Positions 17,899-26,016 of a stretch of DNA of 64,000 bases are shown here, one piece after another. Positions within the stretch are counted from its first letter, which is position 1. The number at the start of each line of letters is the position of its first letter. The notes below the pieces were generated by a model. It was not told the origin of the DNA. It did not search any database and worked only from the letters and a program-made list of their open reading frames with translations. The position numbers and the translations under genes are program-made. The DNA is taken from NCBI GenBank assembly GCA_040081715.1, contig JBEBFY010000005.1, forward strand, positions 124,001 to 188,000, in the 5' to 3' direction. The DNA comes from CANKJK01 sp040081715 (GTDB lineage Bacteria > Acidobacteriota > Vicinamibacteria > Vicinamibacterales > UBA2999).

Positions 17899-18414
17899 AT
17901 GCCGAGCTACTCCCTGACCGTGAACGGGAAGTCCCACACGGTGAACGCCGCAGCGGACACCCCGCTGATCTATGTGCTGCGCAACGACCTGAACCTGATG
18001 GCCACGCGTCTCGGCTGCGGGATGTCGCAGTGCGGTGCGTGCGCCGTGCTGGCCGACGGCAAGGAGATCCGCTCCTGCACCACGACGGTGTCCCGCATCG
18101 GGAACAAGAAGATTCACACCATCGAGGGCCTGCCGGGCCTCTGGGCCGCGAAGTCTGGCAAGGCCCTCACACCGGAGATGGTGCACCCGGTGCAGCAGGC
18201 GTGGATCGATGAGCAGGTGCCGCAGTGCGGGTACTGCCAGAGCGGCATGATGGTGGCCGCGGTGGACCTCCTGGACAGGACACCACAGCCGACCGTGCAG
18301 CAGATTCGGAATCACTTCACCAACACGGCACCCTCGCCGCACCTGTGCCGCTGCGGCACCTATACAGGCATCATGGCCGCTGTGCAGCGCGCGTCCAAGT
18401 CGATCGCCGGTTAA
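17899..18414 (+). CDS. Molybdenum hydroxylase small subunit, (2Fe-2S)2 protein (IorA-like)
   Basis: A 171-residue subunit of the xanthine-dehydrogenase/isoquinoline-1-oxidoreductase family. The plant-type [2Fe-2S] domain has C40, C45, C48 in GCGMSQCGAC and a later Cys in IRSC. The helical second [2Fe-2S] domain has QCGYCQSGM and LCRCGTYTG. AGAGG at 17890-17894 gives a ribosome site for ATG 17899. It passes electrons from the molybdopterin site of the large subunit encoded 12 nt downstream to an external acceptor, often a cytochrome c. No FAD subunit is present, as in the membrane-linked IorAB-type enzymes. No signal peptide is present, so export would rely on the Tat signal of the partner. 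Confidence 0.92.
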   Translation: MPSYSLTVNGKSHTVNAAADTPLIYVLRNDLNLMATRLGCGMSQCGACAVLADGKEIRSCTTTVSRIGNKKIHTIEGLPGLWAAKSGKALTPEMVHPVQQAWIDEQVPQCGYCQSGMMVAAVDLLDRTPQPTVQQIRNHFTNTAPSPHLCRCGTYTGIMAAVQRASKSIAG

Positions 18415-18425
18415 GGGAGGACATG

Positions 18426-20729
18426 ATGAGCAACCTGATACCCGTCCTCACGCGTCGCGATTTCGTCAAAGTCGGCGGCGCCCTGGTGGTGTCGGCCTCG
18501 CTGCCGTCGACCGCGAAGGCTGCGGCTGGTGCCGACGCCGGTTACACGCTGGACGCCACCAAACTCGTGTCGTGGCTGGAGCTCCACGCCGACGGTTCCA
18601 TCGTCGCGCGCACGGGCAAGACCGAAACGGGCACGGCCTCGTCGGCGTTCTATGCGCAGGCGGTGGCTGAAGAACTCGACGTGGATCCACGGAAGGTCTC
18701 CATCATTGGCGGGCATACCGACGAGACTCCCGATGGCGGCTATTCCGCGGGCTTCCTCGGGGGCGTGAACAACCTGAAGAAGGTGGCCGCCTACACACGG
18801 CAGGCGTTGCTGGGTCTGGCGGCCGAGCGGCTCGGTGTCCCGGCGGCCGGGCTCACAGTGGCCGGCGGCGTGGTCTCCGGCGGCGGGAAGTCAGTCAGCT
18901 ACACCGACCTCGTCAAGGGGCAGCAGCTCAGCCTCGCGATCCCCGTGACCGGCCGGCTGGCCCGGATCGACCCGAAGGACCCGATCGGCATCACCGATCT
19001 GATGGGCATCACCGTGACGGGCAACCCCCCGATGAAGCCCATGGACAAGTACACGGTCGTGGGCGGGTCCCACCCGCGTCCGTCGATTGCCGATATCGCG
19101 ATGGGCAAGGCCGTCTACAGCGGCGACGTCAAGGTGCCGGGGATGCTGCATGCGCGGATGGTACGGCCCGCGTCGCTCGGTTCGACGCTGGTGTCGGCGG
19201 GCAAGCTCGACAAGGTGAAGTTCCCGACCGCGGAAGTCGTGGTGCAGAAGAACCTGGTCGCCGTGGTCTCACCGAATGAATGGGAGGCGGTGTCCGCCGC
19301 CAGGGCGGTCGCGGCCGTGACGAAGTGGACCGAGTGGGCGGGCCTTCCCGGCAGCGGGAACCTCACCGCCACGCTGCGCAGCGCCAAGTGGGAGGACGTC
19401 GGCCGGCGTGGAGATCCGGCCAAGGCGGAGGCGGGCCTGGCCAAGGCCGCCCGGACGCTGGCGACCACCTATGAGCAGCCCTACGTGCGGCACGCCCCGA
19501 TGGGGGCCTTTGTAGCCACGGCAGATGTGAAGACCGACGGGTCTCTCACGATCTGGTCGCAGTCGTCGCAGTCGCAGGGCGCGCGCGCACACATCGCGCA
19601 CATCATGAGTGTGCCGGTGGAGAAGGTCGTGATCCGCTGGGCGCAGGGACCTGGTCAGTACGGCCGGACCACGTATGGCGGCGACGGTGCGATGGCGGAT
19701 GCGGCGATCCTGTCGAAGCTGGTCGGCAAGCCGGTGCGGGTGCAGTGGACCCTCAGCGAGGACCTGGCGTGGTCCTCCACCTCGCCGGGCTGGGTGGCGG
19801 ACGTCAAGATCGGTCTCGACGACAAGGGCAACATGGTCGCCTTCAAGAGCGACTGGTACTCCCCGCACGAAAACGACGCACGGATGATCGGGGCCGTGCT
19901 GGCGGGCATGCCGACGATCAGCCCCAAGACCAAGCCCTTCTATCCCGCGATCTCGACCGTGTGGCCGTACGACAAGGTGCCGGCCGTGGTCGAGTCTGCC
20001 TACGGCATGGCGAATCTCGCGAGCGAGTCGGCCAACGGGGGTATCCGCGGCAACATCATGCGGACGCCATGGCAGCGCCAGCAGAACTTCGCCCTCGAGG
20101 CGGCGGTCGAGGAGGCCGCCGCGGCGGCCAAGGCTGATCCCATCGAGTACCGCATCCGCCACACCAGCGACAAGCGGCTGATTGAGATCCTGAACGAGAC
20201 ATCGCAGGCTGCCGGTTGGAAGAGCCGTCCCTCACCCAGTCCGCAGGCGGCCAAGTCCGGCACCACGCCCGTACGCGGCCGGGGCGTGGGCGTGGTCATC
20301 CGGAGCGGGGCCCAGTGGGTGGGCATTGCCGAGGTCGAGGTCGTGCCCGCGACCGGTGTGGTGAAGGTGCTGTCGTTCACCACCGGTGTGGATGTCGGAA
20401 AGGTGATGAACCCGCGCCACCTGAAGTCCAACATCGAGGGTGGCACCGTCATGGGCCTGGGCGAGGCGCTCTTCGAGGAGGTGACCTTCGATGCGTCGAA
20501 GGTGACGAGCACCGACTGGACGAAGTACAAGATCCCGGCGATGGGCGACGTGCCCGACGTGAAGACGGTGTTCACCTCGCGCAACGGCCGCGGCATCAAC
20601 GGCGGCGGCGAGGCGGCCAATACCGTGTCGGCGAATGCGGTGGCGGCGGCGTTCTTCGACGCCACGGGCGTCCAGCCGCGCCGGGTGCCGCTCACGCCGG
20701 CCTATGTGAAGTCGATTCTGAAGGCGTAG
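18426..20729 (+). CDS. Molybdenum hydroxylase large subunit, Tat-exported molybdopterin-binding protein (IorB-like)
   Basis: A 767-residue catalytic subunit. ATG 18426 is 5 nt after GGGAGG; the ATG at 18423 is too close. The N-terminus has a twin-arginine motif TRRDFVKVGG followed by a hydrophobic stretch, so the folded enzyme with its small subunit is exported to the periplasm. Family marks include GTASSAFYAQAVAEELDVDP, the GQYGRTTYGGDGA region, GGIRGNIMRTPWQRQ and the C-terminal GGGEAANTVSANAVAAA with the expected catalytic Glu. Such enzymes hydroxylate N-heterocycles or oxidise aldehydes. The substrate is unknown. It is the last gene of the 1.9-20.7 kb locus and is followed by a strong terminator. 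Confidence 0.9.
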   Translation: MSNLIPVLTRRDFVKVGGALVVSASLPSTAKAAAGADAGYTLDATKLVSWLELHADGSIVARTGKTETGTASSAFYAQAVAEELDVDPRKVSIIGGHTDETPDGGYSAGFLGGVNNLKKVAAYTRQALLGLAAERLGVPAAGLTVAGGVVSGGGKSVSYTDLVKGQQLSLAIPVTGRLARIDPKDPIGITDLMGITVTGNPPMKPMDKYTVVGGSHPRPSIADIAMGKAVYSGDVKVPGMLHARMVRPASLGSTLVSAGKLDKVKFPTAEVVVQKNLVAVVSPNEWEAVSAARAVAAVTKWTEWAGLPGSGNLTATLRSAKWEDVGRRGDPAKAEAGLAKAARTLATTYEQPYVRHAPMGAFVATADVKTDGSLTIWSQSSQSQGARAHIAHIMSVPVEKVVIRWAQGPGQYGRTTYGGDGAMADAAILSKLVGKPVRVQWTLSEDLAWSSTSPGWVADVKIGLDDKGNMVAFKSDWYSPHENDARMIGAVLAGMPTISPKTKPFYPAISTVWPYDKVPAVVESAYGMANLASESANGGIRGNIMRTPWQRQQNFALEAAVEEAAAAAKADPIEYRIRHTSDKRLIEILNETSQAAGWKSRPSPSPQAAKSGTTPVRGRGVGVVIRSGAQWVGIAEVEVVPATGVVKVLSFTTGVDVGKVMNPRHLKSNIEGGTVMGLGEALFEEVTFDASKVTSTDWTKYKIPAMGDVPDVKTVFTSRNGRGINGGGEAANTVSANAVAAAFFDATGVQPRRVPLTPAYVKSILKA

Positions 20730-20758
20730 CCGGCCCGGGTCGCCGGGCTGAAGACACC

Positions 20759-20800
20759 AACGGCCGGAGCAGCGATGCTGCTCCGGCCGTTGTCTTTTCT
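20759..20800. terminator. Strong bidirectional hairpin terminator
   Basis: A perfect 15-bp inverted repeat: AACGGCCGGAGCAGC (20759-20773), loop GAT, then the exact complement (20777-20791). It is followed by a short T-rich stretch TCTTTTCT on the plus strand. It lies between two convergent genes (stops at 20729 and 20802) and can serve both. Confidence 0.85.
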
Positions 20801-20801
20801 C

Positions 20802-21299
20802 CTACTTGGCCGATGCAGCGGCTGCGGGCGCTGCCTCGGCGTAGTAAGCGCGCTGCTTGAAGCGCCACCCTTCCTTCGTCCGCACGATCACGTCTTCGTA
20901 GCTCCCGCCGCCGGTGATCGCCGGATTCTTCTGCAGGTCGATGAGCGTGACGTAGGACGACCCCTTGGCGCCTTCCGCAGACGGTTCGATGAGGACGTTG
21001 GTGGAGATGTGGAAGATCTTCGGGCGCGGCTTGAGCGGGCCTCGACCGGCCGCCAGGTCTCCGATCTCCTTGCGGCCCTTGAGCGTCCGGTCGGCGCCGA
21101 TCTTGAACGTGCCGTCGGTCGTGAAGACGCTCCCGTACATCTCGGTGTTGCTGCTGTCGTACGCGTAGTTGTACTTCGCATACAGCATCTGGATTTCGGT
21201 GTAGTCGGCGGCACTCAGCGTGGCTTTCTGATCGGCCGCCTGTGCGGCGGCGCCGGCCAGGAGGACTGCGGCAAGCGTGACCGGGATGAGTCGTGTCAT
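20802..21299 (-). CDS. Exported SnoaL-like (NTF2-fold) protein
   Basis: A 165-residue protein with a signal peptide (LIPVTLAAVLLAGAAAQAAD). The cone-shaped NTF2/SnoaL fold is indicated by YTEIQMLYAKYNYAYDSSN, the strand GSVFTTDGTFKIG, RKEIGDLAAG and the closing VIVRTKEGWRFKQRAYY. Family members include polyketide cyclases, ketosteroid isomerases and many uncharacterised proteins; no specific catalytic residue set is obvious. It follows the propeller gene at 21312 on the same strand with 12 nt between, so the two probably form one operon. Confidence 0.82.
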   Translation of the reverse strand: MTRLIPVTLAAVLLAGAAAQAADQKATLSAADYTEIQMLYAKYNYAYDSSNTEMYGSVFTTDGTFKIGADRTLKGRKEIGDLAAGRGPLKPRPKIFHISTNVLIEPSAEGAKGSSYVTLIDLQKNPAITGGGSYEDVIVRTKEGWRFKQRAYYAEAAPAAAASAK

Positions 21300-21311
21300 G
21301 AGGCGGTGCTC

Positions 21312-22535
21312 CTATTTGGCTGTGACGTCGTAGGCGTACACGCTGCCCTGATCCCGCAGGATGAGCGTGCCGCGGGTGATGATCGGGTGACTCCAGGTGG
21401 GGAGCTCGCCGGCGGAAATGCGGAATCGCCCATGTTCCACATACTGCACCGGCGTGGCTTCCGCGAGCGCCACCTGGCCCTGCTCGCTGAAGAGGTAGAG
21501 CCGCGCGTCGGCGTAGATGGCCGACCCTTTTCCGACGCTCCTGTGCTGCCAGGCCACCTTGCCGTCGGCCAGGCGCATCGCGGTCAGGATCGAGTTGGAG
21601 AACCCGTAGAGGTGCTCGCCGACCAGCACCGACGACGCATGGTGGTTCATCATCTCGCGCGTGAAGTACACCTCCTTCGCGCCACTCGCCGTGACGTCGA
21701 GGAGCACGGCGCCTGTGCCGTAGGCCGAGGAGAGGAACACCTTGCTGCCACTGATGATCGGCGTGGCGATGTTGGCCGTGTCGTTATTCACGCGGTCGTT
21801 AGTCCAGAGGACCTTTCCCGTGGCGACGTCCACGCCCATGCCGTTCCGTGCGGTGAAGAAGACCGCCTGCCGGACGCCACCGATCGTGGCGACCATGGCC
21901 GAGGAGTAGGCGGCGGGGTCGCTGGCGGCGGTCTTCCAGATGACGGCGCCGGTGGCCTTGTTCAGCGCGACGATCGTGGCATTGGGGCCACCCGGCTGCA
22001 CGAGCACGCGATCCTCCAGCACGAGCGGCGACTCGCTGATGCCCCAGTAGGGGTTGTCCCCCTTGAACTCGCTGAGGATGTTCTTCTTCCACACGGGCTT
22101 CCCGGTCGCAAGGTCCAGGCACGCGAGGTCGCCATTCCCGCCGAGGGCAAAGAGCCGGTCGCCGTCGATGACCGGCGTGCCCCTGGGGCCGTCGCCACGG
22201 TCATTCGAGAAGAGCGCGCCGTTCGGCGTTTCCCACACCTTCTTGCCGGTCGCCGCGTCGATGGCCACCACGTATTCCGTATTGCCCCGGGTGCCGAGCG
22301 TGAAGAGCCGCCCGCCAGAAGCGGCAAACGACGAGTAGCCGCCACCGTTGCCGGTGGAGCGCCAAAGCAGCGGCGGCCCCCCCTCTGGCCAGTCCTTCAG
22401 CAGGCCGGTTTCGGCGGACTTGCCGTCGCGGTTCGGGCCGCGCCACTGGGTCCAGTCAGGGGCCTGGCCGTCGAGCACGGCCGTGACAGCCAGCGTGGAG
22501 CAGGCGGCGAGGACAACGGTGGGGAGCCAGCGCAT
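21312..22535 (-). CDS. Secreted PQQ-like beta-propeller protein
   Basis: A 407-residue protein with a signal peptide and the family opening WTQWRGPNRDGKS. PQQ-type blades follow: AIDAATGKKVWETP, CLDLATGKPVWKKN, ALNKATGAVIWKT, GVDVATGKVLWTN. It resembles the secreted PQQ-like/BamB-like propellers widespread in Acidobacteriota and Planctomycetota. Catalysis is not demonstrated by any motif. A CAGAAT hexamer on the minus strand (22543-22548) lies 7 nt before ATG 22535 with no ribosome site, suggesting a leaderless transcript that also carries the SnoaL-like gene. Confidence 0.85.
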   Translation of the reverse strand: MRWLPTVVLAACSTLAVTAVLDGQAPDWTQWRGPNRDGKSAETGLLKDWPEGGPPLLWRSTGNGGGYSSFAASGGRLFTLGTRGNTEYVVAIDAATGKKVWETPNGALFSNDRGDGPRGTPVIDGDRLFALGGNGDLACLDLATGKPVWKKNILSEFKGDNPYWGISESPLVLEDRVLVQPGGPNATIVALNKATGAVIWKTAASDPAAYSSAMVATIGGVRQAVFFTARNGMGVDVATGKVLWTNDRVNNDTANIATPIISGSKVFLSSAYGTGAVLLDVTASGAKEVYFTREMMNHHASSVLVGEHLYGFSNSILTAMRLADGKVAWQHRSVGKGSAIYADARLYLFSEQGQVALAEATPVQYVEHGRFRISAGELPTWSHPIITRGTLILRDQGSVYAYDVTAK

Positions 22536-22541
22536 GGAGCC

Positions 22542-22548
22542 TATTCTG
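22542..22548. promoter_or_regulatory. Overlapping divergent -10 elements
   Basis: TATTCT on the plus strand (22542-22547) and CAGAAT on the minus strand (22543-22548) occupy the same bases between the divergent genes at 22535 and 22570. The minus element is 7 nt from its ATG. This fits a compact bidirectional promoter. Confidence 0.3.
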
Positions 22549-22569
22549 CCATTGAGCGATCATGGGGGC

Positions 22570-23043
22570 ATGGAGAAGCTTGAGGGCTGGCTGGACCGCT
22601 ACGAGCGGGGGCACATTGACCGGCGGACATTCCTGGCTGGCGCGGCCGTGGCCTTTCAGGCCGCCGTGGGCGAGGCGCAGGGCACGCGTGGGCTGGTGGC
22701 ACCAGGCGGCGTGCACCACGTGGAGATCAAATCCGTGGACTTTGCCGGGACGAAGGCCTTTTACGAAAAACTGCTCGGGCCAGCCGTGGTCCAGGATTTT
22801 CGCGCCACGATCCCGCTGGAGCCCGCTCCGGGGCGAGCCACGCTCCGCATCTCCTCGGGTCCGATTCCTCGCGTGGACCACTTCGCCCTCAAGGTGCCCG
22901 GGATGAACCCGAAGGACCCGAAGGCCACGCGCGCGACCCTGGAGAAGGCAGGGCTGAAGGTCCGGCAGGTCGACGCCGCGCTCTACGTGATGGCTCCGGA
23001 CGACCTGGAGGTGGAGCTGGTGGCGCCGGGTGTACGCCGCTAG
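22570..23043 (+). CDS. VOC-fold protein with Tat-like N-terminus
   Basis: A 157-residue protein. The N-terminus reads RYERGHIDRRTFLAGAAVAFQAAVGEAQG, in which DRRTFLAG is a good twin-arginine motif, so it may be exported folded. A glyoxalase/VOC module follows: GGVHHVEIKSVDFAGTKAFYEKLLG, RVDHFALKVPGM and DLEVELVAPG. The first His and terminal Glu of the VOC metal site are present. ATG 22570 is used; an in-frame TTG at 22552 is an alternative. It is divergent from the propeller gene. The reaction is unknown. Confidence 0.75.
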   Translation: MEKLEGWLDRYERGHIDRRTFLAGAAVAFQAAVGEAQGTRGLVAPGGVHHVEIKSVDFAGTKAFYEKLLGPAVVQDFRATIPLEPAPGRATLRISSGPIPRVDHFALKVPGMNPKDPKATRATLEKAGLKVRQVDAALYVMAPDDLEVELVAPGVRR

Positions 23044-23254
23044 TAGCTCCGGGGTCTGTAGCCTGACGCCCCCACATCGTGGAGGTTGCCGCCGCGGGAT
23101 ATTTCCGGTTCGCCAGCGAGATTCAGATCGCGAGGGTGTGGCGACGTCCCTGAACGCAGGCCTTACGGGCCGGCCCTGAACGGGCCAACCGGATCGCGAC
23201 TTGCAGTGGCGGTGTGATGAATACCCCTCAACGAGCCATCCAGGAGACCCGGCC

Positions 23255-23731
23255 ATGACCAGTTCGCACGGTGTAAGAGACCTGATGAGCCCCTACGTCA
23301 TGACCGTCGTGGACGACATGACGACGGATGACCTCGCGCGGTACTTGGTCGAGCATGAGATCTCCGGTGCGCCCGTTGTGGACGAGCAGGGCCACCTGGT
23401 CGGCGTCGTGTCGATGACCGACATCGGCCGCAATGTCGCGGATCCCGCGGAGACCGAGCTCGACAGGGGCACGGACTTCTATCGAGATGACGCGACGGAC
23501 CTCCCATTTGCCGGGCACGTCGGCCGTGGCGCTGGCGACGGGGGAGTGGCCATGGTCCGCGACATCATGACGGCCGGGGTGTGCCATGTGCCCGTGGGCG
23601 CGTCGGTTGGCGAGGTGGCGCGCCTCATGGTGGAGCAGCACATGCATCGCGTCGTCGTGACCGAGGACAAGCAGCCGGTCGGGATTATCACCAGCATGGA
23701 CCTGTTACGACTGCTTGCCGGTCAGTCTTGA
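23255..23731 (+). CDS. Tandem CBS-domain protein
   Basis: A 158-residue protein of two CBS motifs forming one Bateman module: residues about 8-66 (DLMSPYVMTVVDDMTTDDLARYLVEHEISGAPVVDEQGHLVGVVSMTDI) and about 98-155 (VRDIMTAGVCHVPVGASVGEVARLMVEQHMHRVVV to GIITSMDLLRLL). Such modules bind adenine nucleotides and act as energy or stress sensors. ATG 23255 has an AGGAG site at 23242-23246. The next gene begins 40 nt later and the two may form a small stress-related unit. Confidence 0.88.
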   Translation: MTSSHGVRDLMSPYVMTVVDDMTTDDLARYLVEHEISGAPVVDEQGHLVGVVSMTDIGRNVADPAETELDRGTDFYRDDATDLPFAGHVGRGAGDGGVAMVRDIMTAGVCHVPVGASVGEVARLMVEQHMHRVVVTEDKQPVGIITSMDLLRLLAGQS

Positions 23732-23771
23732 ACCTGGCGCGCTCAGGGGTCGGCATAGCGAGGGAACGACG

Positions 23772-24236
23772 ATGACAACACATGTCGGAATCTGGATCGA
23801 CCACGAGAGGGCGCTGATTGTCGCCGCCGGAGAGGATGCGGTGACGCAGGTGCAGTCCGGTGTCCCCGGTCATGCGCGCTTCACCGGTGGTGGCGGGTTC
23901 CCTGATGGCAACAGCTCTCAGGGCGGGGGGAGTGAGCGGCGGTACGAGGAGCGCCATCGAAACGCCCTCTCCCGTTTCTTTGACGATGTCGTTGTGGCCA
24001 TCGGCCCAGCCGAGGCGGTGCTGATCTTCGGACCAGGCGAGGCCAAGCAGGAACTGGCCCATCGGATCGAGCACGCCAGGACGCAGCCGAAGCCCACGCT
24101 CGTTGTTGAGGCCGCGGACAGACTGACCGTCCCGCAGATCGTGGCGAAGGTGTCCGGGTACTTCGAGGCGGAGGCCAGGAAAGGGCGCATGCCGCCTGCC
24201 CGGCCGCACCGGGGCGTGCCGATCACCTCGACGTGA
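23772..24236 (+). CDS. Small conserved protein, distant resemblance to eRF1/Pelota-like domain
   Basis: A 154-residue cytosolic protein beginning MTTHVGIWIDHERALIV, with a middle Gly-rich stretch and the segment RNALSRFFDDVVVAIGPAEAVLIFGPGEAKQELAHRIEH followed by DRLTVPQIVAKVSGYF. The alternating beta/alpha pattern with IFGPGEAK is reminiscent of the third domain of eRF1/Dom34-type release factors and of proteins annotated that way in soil bacteria. Similarity is by eye and the function is unassigned. It follows the CBS gene closely, a pairing that suggests a stress role (inference). Confidence 0.6.
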   Translation: MTTHVGIWIDHERALIVAAGEDAVTQVQSGVPGHARFTGGGGFPDGNSSQGGGSERRYEERHRNALSRFFDDVVVAIGPAEAVLIFGPGEAKQELAHRIEHARTQPKPTLVVEAADRLTVPQIVAKVSGYFEAEARKGRMPPARPHRGVPITST

Positions 24237-24421
24237 GGCGCTTGAACGTCGCCTTCCGCACCTACGCTGGGTCATTCGGGTTCTCCTGCACCATGGTTTC
24301 GACGAATGCTCCCGTCACCATGGCCCCGTTGGGTCAGTGCGAAGGCGTGAATGGAGTTGGGCAGGCGAGGCGAACCCCCGAGGAATCGCCCTGCTCCACG
24401 GAGTGCCAGTTCGCGCCTCGG

Positions 24422-24427
24422 TATACT
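24422..24427 (+). promoter_or_regulatory. Candidate -10 element of aldo/keto reductase gene
   Basis: TATACT ends 10 nt before ATG 24438, with no ribosome-binding site. The transcript would start within a few bases of the codon. The 200 nt before this site (24237-24421) hold nothing else I can identify. Confidence 0.4.
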
Positions 24428-24437
24428 CGAAGGCGCG

Positions 24438-25448
24438 ATGCAGTACACGAATCTTGGTTCCAGTGGTCTGAAGGTGTCCCGGCTCTGCCTGGGATGCATG
24501 GGATTTGGCACGCCGGCGTGGCGTGAGTGGGTGCTCCCCGAGGAGCCGAGCCGCGTCATCCTGAAGCGCGCCATCGAGCTGGGCTTCAACTTCTTCGACA
24601 CGGCGGACTTCTACTCGGCCGGCGAGGGCGAGGCCGTGCTGGGCCGCGCGCTGCGCGACTTTACGACGCGCGACCAGGTCGTCATCGCGACCAAGGTGTT
24701 CTACCCGACCCGGGCCGGCGTCAACGAGCGCGGCCTCTCGCGCAAGCACATCTTCGACGCGGTGGACCGGTCACTGCGGGCCCTCGGCACCGACTACATC
24801 GACCTCTACCAGTTCCACCGCTGGGACCACGCGACGCCGCTTGACGAAACACTGCGCGCGATGGACGACATCGTGCGGGCCGGCAAGGTCCGGTATCTGG
24901 GCGCGTCGAGTTGCTATGCCTGGGAGTTCGCGCAGGCGCTCGCGATGGCCGACCAGCGTGGCTGGTCGCGGTTCATCTCGATGCAGGGCCACTACAACCT
25001 GCTCTACCGGGAAGAGGAGCGCGAGATGATCCCGCTCTGCACGAAGGAGGGCATCGGCCTCATTCCGTGGAGTCCGCTGGCGCGCGGTGTTCTGACGGGC
25101 ACGAGGAAGCCGGGTGAGTGGACCGCCACCTCGCGTGCGCGGACCGACGACTTCGCGCACTTCCTCTATTCCACGCCAGGCGACGCCGAGATCGCCGACC
25201 GCTGCGTGCAGGTGGCGGCCAGGCGTGGCGTGCCGCCCTCGCAGGTGGCGCTGGCGTGGCTGCTGGCCAAGGGCGTGGCCGCCCCGATTCTCGGCACGAC
25301 GAAGCTGGAACAGCTCGAACAGGCCATGGGCGCGCTGGATCTGACCCTGGACGAATCGGAGATGACGTACCTGGAGGAGCGTTACCAGCCGCATACCGTG
25401 CTTGGGATCGCTGGTCCGCCCGATTCAGCTGGTCCGAAGTCCCGTTAG
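24438..25448 (+). CDS. Aldo/keto reductase
   Basis: A 336-residue NADPH-dependent (beta/alpha)8-barrel oxidoreductase, closest in layout to the YajO/Tas-like AKR group. The catalytic tetrad is visible: FFDTADFYSAG (Asp and Tyr), VVIATKVFY (Lys) and YQFHRWDH (His). Cofactor-binding elements are IPWSPLARGVLTG and LGTTKLEQLEQAM. The usual substrate range is aldehydes and ketones, and the specific substrate is not inferable. It is convergent with the HicA/HicB pair downstream, whose toxin gene ends 14 nt beyond its stop. Confidence 0.92.
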   Translation: MQYTNLGSSGLKVSRLCLGCMGFGTPAWREWVLPEEPSRVILKRAIELGFNFFDTADFYSAGEGEAVLGRALRDFTTRDQVVIATKVFYPTRAGVNERGLSRKHIFDAVDRSLRALGTDYIDLYQFHRWDHATPLDETLRAMDDIVRAGKVRYLGASSCYAWEFAQALAMADQRGWSRFISMQGHYNLLYREEEREMIPLCTKEGIGLIPWSPLARGVLTGTRKPGEWTATSRARTDDFAHFLYSTPGDAEIADRCVQVAARRGVPPSQVALAWLLAKGVAAPILGTTKLEQLEQAMGALDLTLDESEMTYLEERYQPHTVLGIAGPPDSAGPKSR

Positions 25449-25462
25449 ACTCGCGGACCTTT

Positions 25463-25693
25463 CTATCGCGACCGCCTGCCGAGAAGGTCCTCGACCTGGA
25501 GCCCGATGTCCTTTGCTATCTGGCGGAGCAATGTCGGTGAAATGTCCCGTCCCTGATGCATCGGAACGGTGGTTCCGCGGCCGTCGGCGTGTCGGAACTG
25601 CCGGTGAGATCCGCGCTGACGCACCTCGGCGAACCCGAACGCTTCAAGAAGCGCGACCACGTCGCGCGGCTTGATGATCGGTATGTTGCCCAC
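25463..25693 (-). CDS. hicA: HicA-family mRNA interferase toxin
   Basis: A 76-residue protein with the double-stranded-RNA-binding-like HicA fold: IIKPRDVVALLEAFGFAEVRQRGSHRQFRH, with the conserved catalytic His in GSH, then GRGTTVPMHQGRDISPTLLRQIAKDIGL. HicA toxins cleave mRNA when free of antitoxin. It is the second gene of the pair, 3 nt after the antitoxin, in the antitoxin-first order common for this family. Confidence 0.88.
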   Translation of the reverse strand: MGNIPIIKPRDVVALLEAFGFAEVRQRGSHRQFRHADGRGTTVPMHQGRDISPTLLRQIAKDIGLQVEDLLGRRSR

Positions 25694-25696
25694 AAA

Positions 25697-25906
25697 CTAC
25701 GCGACTTCTACGGTTTGCGTGCCGATGAACACGCTGTCGAGATGAGGCGACCCCGCTTCGAGCAGCATCTCGACGACTTCCTGAAGGTTGGCGTGGAGTT
25801 CATCCAGCGTTGCACCCTGACTGTGGGCGCCGGCAAAGCCCGGCACCCAGCCGACATAGAGACCGGTATCGGCGTCTCGTTCGATCACCGCTGTGAACTG
25901 TTTCAT
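25697..25906 (-). CDS. hicB: HicB-family antitoxin, short form
   Basis: A 69-residue protein matching the partial RNase-H-fold domain of HicB: FTAVIERDADTGLYVGWVPGFAGAHSQGATLDELHANLQEVVEMLLE. It neutralises HicA. Longer HicB proteins add a C-terminal HTH or ribbon-helix-helix DNA-binding domain; this one ends soon after the first domain (IGTQTVEVA), so it probably cannot autoregulate by binding DNA itself. The 110 nt upstream (25907-26016) hold its presumed promoter; no clear element was identified. Confidence 0.85.
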   Translation of the reverse strand: MKQFTAVIERDADTGLYVGWVPGFAGAHSQGATLDELHANLQEVVEMLLEAGSPHLDSVFIGTQTVEVA

Positions 25907-26016
25907 GGGAGGCCTCGCCTACCCCGGACGATACCAGAAGCGTTCCGCGTGCTCCAGCCAGAGTTGCGAGGCACTGGAGTGTCCCGGATCGGGGCCAATG
26001 CCCCGGGGCCCGGCCT

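Noticed and set aside
17899..18414. Ferredoxin as identity of the two-cluster protein
   Set aside because: Two [2Fe-2S] sites with the CGYCQSG helix domain and the adjacent molybdopterin subunit fit the hydroxylase small subunit, not a ferredoxin.
20775..22583. 602-codon plus-strand open frame opposite the SnoaL-like and propeller genes
   Set aside because: It starts inside the terminator and is antisense to two clear genes; no domain is visible.
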